Source: Paenibacillus_AB hodogayensis | Lineage (GTDB): Bacteria; Bacillota; Bacilli; Paenibacillales; NBRC-103111 | Assembly (NCBI RefSeq): GCF_039536325.1 | Contig: NZ_BAAAYO010000009.1 | Location: 1 to 64,000 of the forward strand | DNA length: 64,000 bases | Direction of reading: 5' to 3' | In this document: piece by piece, positions 60,856 through 64,000 of the stretch | Position numbering within the stretch: the stretch's first letter is position 1 | How the letters are laid out: each line of letters begins with the position of its first letter | The notes under the pieces: generated by a model | What the model was told of the DNA's origin: nothing | Database searches by the model: none | The model's input: the letters and a program-made list of their open reading frames with translations, nothing else | Program-made: the position numbers and the translations under genes

Positions 60856-61740
60856 TTATTGATAATGCACCTTGCGGCCGATTAAAGCCATTTGCACCCA
60901 GGTGAGCAGCAAAATAATGACGAGCATCGCAATGGCGATGGCCGAGGCATAGCCCATCTGGAACCGTTCAAACGCATATTTCCATAAATGCATGACGATC
61001 AGTTCCGTACTCTCCGCTGGCCCGCCGCGGGTCATGACGGAAATTTGCGTAAATGTCTGCAGTTGTTCGATCGTCAGATAGATCAGCAGGAAGAACACGG
61101 TCGGCGTCAGCAAAGGCAGCTTGATCTGGGCGATGATCCGGAACAAGCTGGCGCCGTCCACCTTGGCCGCTTCCTCCAGATCCACGGGTATGGCTTGCAA
61201 GCCGGCCAAATAGATGACGACGCAAAACCCGGTCTGCTTCCATATCGCCATAATGGCCAGCGACAGCAGCGACGTATCCGAGGCGTTCAGCCAGCGAAGA
61301 GGACCGATTCCGAACCAGGCCAGGACGGAGTTGGCCGTCCCGTAATCGGGGTGATAAATATACATCCAGACGACCGATATCGCGACAGTCGAGGTCACGA
61401 TCGGCGCGAAAAAAAACGAGCGGTAAATCGTCATCGCAAAGCGCAGCCCTTTATCCAGCAGCAGGGCGAACCCCAGCGACAGCAGCATCGAAGCGGGTAC
61501 CGTCATGACCGCGTACAGAAGCGTCCGTCCGAGCGAATTGTAGAACTTCTCGCTTGCAAGCAGGCTCCCGTAGTTGTCCAGTCCGACGAAGACGGGCTTC
61601 GGCCGCATCATGTCCCAGGAAAGCAAGCTCAAGCCCGCGCTGTAAAAGATCGGAATAATGACGAAGACCAGCAGCAGCAAGGCGGCGGGCAAAATCAGCA
61701 GGTACCCGATGGCGTTCTCGCGCAACCTGGCAGCAGTCAT
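60856..61740 (-). CDS. CUT1 ABC transporter permease (UgpA type)
   Basis: A 294-residue permease. I choose the ATG at 61740 behind AGAGGAGGTGG; the frame is open to 61836. Helix 1 is GYLLILPAALLLLVFVIIPI, and the EAA loop is VDLEEAAKVDGASLFRIIAQ. First gene of the operon. As with the other CUT1 systems here, no ATPase gene is present. Confidence 0.93.
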   Translation of the reverse strand: MTAARLRENAIGYLLILPAALLLLVFVIIPIFYSAGLSLLSWDMMRPKPVFVGLDNYGSLLASEKFYNSLGRTLLYAVMTVPASMLLSLGFALLLDKGLRFAMTIYRSFFFAPIVTSTVAISVVWMYIYHPDYGTANSVLAWFGIGPLRWLNASDTSLLSLAIMAIWKQTGFCVVIYLAGLQAIPVDLEEAAKVDGASLFRIIAQIKLPLLTPTVFFLLIYLTIEQLQTFTQISVMTRGGPAESTELIVMHLWKYAFERFQMGYASAIAIAMLVIILLLTWVQMALIGRKVHYQ

Positions 61741-61841
61741 ACGACCACCTCCTCTGTTTAGGTAAATGTCCGGACCCTTCAGTCTTATGGACAAACTCGG
61801 ACCGACATCGAAGTTATTGTAAACCGGATTCATCATCGGAC

Positions 61842-61890
61842 TGTTAACAGCATTATTAAGAAATTGTCAACAATCGTGAAAGCGCTTTCT
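61842..61890 (-). promoter_or_regulatory. ugp-like operon promoter with cre site
   Basis: Minus-strand TTGACA (61870-61865), a 17-bp spacer, then TTAACA (61847-61842). TGAAAGCGCTTTCT (61877-61890) matches the CcpA cre consensus at every fixed position and lies 6 bases upstream of the -35 box. The leader from here to the start codon is about 100 bases. Confidence 0.7.
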
Positions 61891-62026
61891 TTTGTAGGCG
61901 AAACAAACGCGTCCCGCCCTAGGCAGTCGTGTGTTAATTACTATTAAACGAAACCATCAATCGCCCTCTTCCTTGTCAGCCTGCACCCGTCTGCGGTGCC
62001 GGACAGTTTTCATTATAATCGTCCGC

Positions 62027-62079
62027 TTGTGTTCCGTGAAATAGTTAGATACAATGCACCTATAATAAAAAGTTATAGG
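62027..62079 (+). promoter_or_regulatory. LysR-gene promoter and dyad operator
   Basis: TTGTGT (62027-62032), a 17-bp spacer, TACAAT (62050-62055). At the start point lies a perfect dyad, CCTATAA-N7-TTATAGG (62059-62079), whose 17-bp core has the TATAN9TATA layout of LysR boxes. It probably serves autorepression by the LysR protein it precedes. Confidence 0.65.
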
Positions 62080-62093
62080 AAGGGACGACCGAT

Positions 62094-63017
62094 ATGCAGC
62101 TGCGAGACATCCAGTACACGGTCACGGTGGCCAGGGAGCTGAGCTTCTCCAAGGCGGCCCACAAGCTGTTCGTCAGCCAGCCGGCCTTGAGCCAGTGCAT
62201 CCGGAAGCTGGAGGCCGAGCTCGGTACGCCGCTGTTCATCCGCGAGAACAGCACGGTCCGGCTGACAAGCGCGGGAGAGCTGTTCGTGAAAGAGGGCAGC
62301 GAAATTTTGCGCATGAGCGAACGTTTGAAGCAAAGAATCGCCGATACGGGAGAGGAGCAGCTTCGCATCGGCATTTCTCCGTTCTACAGCAAGCTGTACC
62401 TGCCCCGTATCATTCCGGCGTTCAATAAGCTGTATCCGCGGGTCGCGCTGGACATTACGGAAATGCATTCCGCGGCGCTCGAACAGCTCGTGCGGGAGGA
62501 CAAGGTCGACTTCTCCATGATCCCGCTCCCGCTTGCCGATTCGGAAATCGAATACCGGCCTATTTACCAGGAGCAAATTTTGTTCGCCATACCCAGAGAC
62601 CACGAGCTGCACAGGAGTCTGACCCCTCCGCTGTCGGGCGGTATGCCCTTTATCGACCTGAGGTTGGCGCGGAACGAGCCGTTTATTTTTTTGAAAAAAG
62701 AGCAGAAGTTTACGAGTATGGGGTTCCGTTTATGCAGCGAAGCCGGATTTGCGCCCAACATCGTTTTCGAGACGATGAACTGGGATACGGTGGATGCGCT
62801 TGTCGCCAACGGCATGGGGGTCGGGTTCGTGCCGGAAATTTTGACGGGCTCGTCTGCGCATGCGGAGAAGCCGACGTATTGCCGCATGATCGGCGAACAT
62901 ACGACCCGTTCTTACGGCGTAGCGTACAAAAAAGGACGGGAGCTCTCGGCCTCCGCCCACAATTTTATCGATGTCGCCCAAAGCTCATTTTACAAAATCG
63001 GGACCGAGAGCGGCTGA
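62094..63017 (+). CDS. LysR-family transcriptional regulator
   Basis: A 307-residue LTTR: MQLRDIQYTVTVARELSFSK and KLFVSQPALSQCIRKLEAEL form the winged helix; the effector domain includes EEQLRIGISPFYSKLYLPRI and NGMGVGFVPEIL. ATG at 62094 follows GGAAGGGA. Divergent from the ugp-like operon, 353 bases away, and from nothing else, so it may regulate that operon. Its own promoter carries a strong dyad. The effector is unknown. Confidence 0.9.
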   Translation: MQLRDIQYTVTVARELSFSKAAHKLFVSQPALSQCIRKLEAELGTPLFIRENSTVRLTSAGELFVKEGSEILRMSERLKQRIADTGEEQLRIGISPFYSKLYLPRIIPAFNKLYPRVALDITEMHSAALEQLVREDKVDFSMIPLPLADSEIEYRPIYQEQILFAIPRDHELHRSLTPPLSGGMPFIDLRLARNEPFIFLKKEQKFTSMGFRLCSEAGFAPNIVFETMNWDTVDALVANGMGVGFVPEILTGSSAHAEKPTYCRMIGEHTTRSYGVAYKKGRELSASAHNFIDVAQSSFYKIGTESG

Positions 63018-63084
63018 TGGCCGGCCGAGTATCCGAACGGCTCCCGCCTCCCCTGCGCGCTCTCTCGGCAAGCCTGCCGCGAGC

Positions 63085-64000
63085 TTAGAACGGCAGCGTC
63101 TCCCCCGCCTGCAAAGAAAACAGCCCCTGGAACGTCTCCTCCTCCAGCTGCCTGCGCAGCGCGTCCGTCCCGTCCTTCGCGGCGTGAACGAGCAAGCTTC
63201 GCCGGCTCGGCACGGCCCGCAGCATCGCGCGCACGTCGGGCAGCCCCTGGTGCACCTTGTAGCTGACGAACAACGCCCGGCAGCGCCCGGCAGCCGCCGG
63301 GACTTCCAGCAGCGTGCGGCCGAACGAGCCCGGCGCCAGATGACCGGTCAGGATAACGACATTGTCTTCGCTACCAACCAGCCTTTCATAATACCATTGG
63401 GCTTTGGCCGAATGCATCATCCCGTCGCTCGTCACGATGATTCCGCCCCTGCCGGACGTCAAAAAGCGCTCTCTGTGCACGTCGTCCTCCGCAACCTGGA
63501 ACGAGCGGCCGGCAAGCAAAGCGTGAATCCGCTCTACCGCCCCCGGCTTCAGCCATTCCGGCCGCAGCGCGAGACGCTCCAGCCCTGCGAGCAGCTCTTT
63601 CTCCGCCAGCAGCGGACAGTCCGCGAACGTCTCCCGCGCCCACAGCAGGAGCTCCTGGCCCCGGCCTACCGCCGGTACGGGCAGCAGCACGGTCCCTCCG
63701 CGCTCCAGCGTATGCGCCACCGCCGAGCGCAGCCTGCTTATTTTCTCGTCCTGCCTTTCCCTGTCGAGCCCGTAAGCCGCATCCACAATCGCCAGATCGA
63801 TCGTCTCCGGCGACGTCGCGGAGCAGTCGGTCCATTCCGGCGAATCCGCGGCAAGCAGCGATGACTCCCCCGAGTAGTCCCCGGAAAAAAAGATGCGCTT
63901 GCCGTTCAAATCCAGCTGCAGCCAGACGGAGCCGAGCAGATGGCCGCTTCTGCCCCACCGGGCGCGTATGCCCGGTGCGGCCTCGAACCAGTGCCGCGCC
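63085..64000 (-). CDS. MBL-fold/beta-CASP RNase-like protein, 5' end beyond the window
   Basis: The frame is open through the right edge; 305 codons are visible. HLLGSVWLQLDLNGKRIFFS and GDYSGES are the late metallo-beta-lactamase motifs, with Asp of GDYSGE as metal ligand. A beta-CASP insert follows (LIVTSDGMM-like GGIIVTSDGMMHSAKAQWYY) and a C-terminal His (SYKVHQGLPDVRAML). The family includes RNA endo/exonucleases related to CPSF-73. The usual SAHAD at the C-terminus is replaced, so the subgroup is uncertain. Confidence 0.8.
   Translation of the reverse strand, partial: ARHWFEAAPGIRARWGRSGHLLGSVWLQLDLNGKRIFFSGDYSGESSLLAADSPEWTDCSATSPETIDLAIVDAAYGLDRERQDEKISRLRSAVAHTLERGGTVLLPVPAVGRGQELLLWARETFADCPLLAEKELLAGLERLALRPEWLKPGAVERIHALLAGRSFQVAEDDVHRERFLTSGRGGIIVTSDGMMHSAKAQWYYERLVGSEDNVVILTGHLAPGSFGRTLLEVPAAAGRCRALFVSYKVHQGLPDVRAMLRAVPSRRSLLVHAAKDGTDALRRQLEEETFQGLFSLQAGETLPF

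Noticed and set aside
1..64000. tRNA genes, rRNA genes and CRISPR arrays
   Set aside because: Looked for conserved tRNA arms, rRNA signatures and regularly spaced direct repeats in the intergenic stretches; none seen. A tRNAscan or CRISPR search would be decisive.

Overview
The window looks like chromosomal DNA of a GC-rich, spore-former-type Firmicute of the Paenibacillaceae (Paenibacillus/Cohnella type). The signs are several CUT1 sugar transporters without their own ATPase, YesM/YesN-type two-component systems, AraC and LacI regulators, an SLH-domain envelope protein, Tat-secreted beta-helix enzymes, a T-box leader, cre-like sites, strong AGGAGG ribosome sites and many TTG starts. No rRNA, tRNA, CRISPR array or prophage is visible. 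The genus is inferred from gene content only.

Layout, left to right. 1-126: edge of an IS3-type insertion sequence. 279-3842: a quinone-oxidoreductase-like dehydrogenase and metE, whose promoter carries TATAGC/GCTATA dyads that probably bind an MtaR-like LysR protein. 3967-7927: a GDPD-like membrane protein, response regulator and histidine kinase operon, then the MtaR-like LysR gene. 8101-16966: a DUF1304 protein and a leftward unit of YesM/YesN sensor pair, CUT1 binding protein, two permeases, nucleoside hydrolase and DMT exporter. 17233-22493: a more AT-rich rightward segment (PhyH-type dioxygenase, a decayed AraC gene, an intact AraC gene, an ADP-ribosylglycohydrolase-fold protein, an orphan binding lipoprotein), bounded by two near-identical 27-bp AT-rich elements. 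22543-26816: a 54-codon gene with a structured leader, a hybrid sensor kinase, and glnS behind a T-box with a CAA specifier. 26866-31512: an ArAE/FUSC-like membrane protein, a second orphan binding lipoprotein paralogous to the first, an AraC gene, and an SLH protein with a PrcB-like domain.

31612-40110 is a carbohydrate locus: LacI regulator, CUT1 binding protein and permeases, and two Tat-exported parallel beta-helix proteins. Identical operators sit inside both the LacI promoter and the transporter promoter. 40296-42872 holds ilvA, an OsmC-family gene and a short unknown ORF with no ordinary start codon. 42893-43053 is a MITE-like element with 14-bp inverted ends and a 4-bp flanking repeat, lying exactly between that ORF and an S9 peptidase gene. 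43042-50671 is a peptide-uptake operon (dppBCDF-like, binding protein, S9 peptidase) behind a possible attenuator. 50664-53112 is a divergent MFS/LysR pair. 53097-57605 is a cystine-type ABC transporter with a flavin monooxygenase. 57785-61890 is a ugp-like glycerol-3-phosphate or glycerophosphodiester operon with a cre site, divergent from a LysR gene (62094-63017). The right edge cuts a beta-CASP/MBL-fold RNase-like gene.

Taken together, this is nutrient-scavenging DNA: at least four binding-protein-dependent uptake units, each paired with an intracellular hydrolase or oxygenase and its own regulator. All three CUT1 systems presumably share an ATPase encoded elsewhere.
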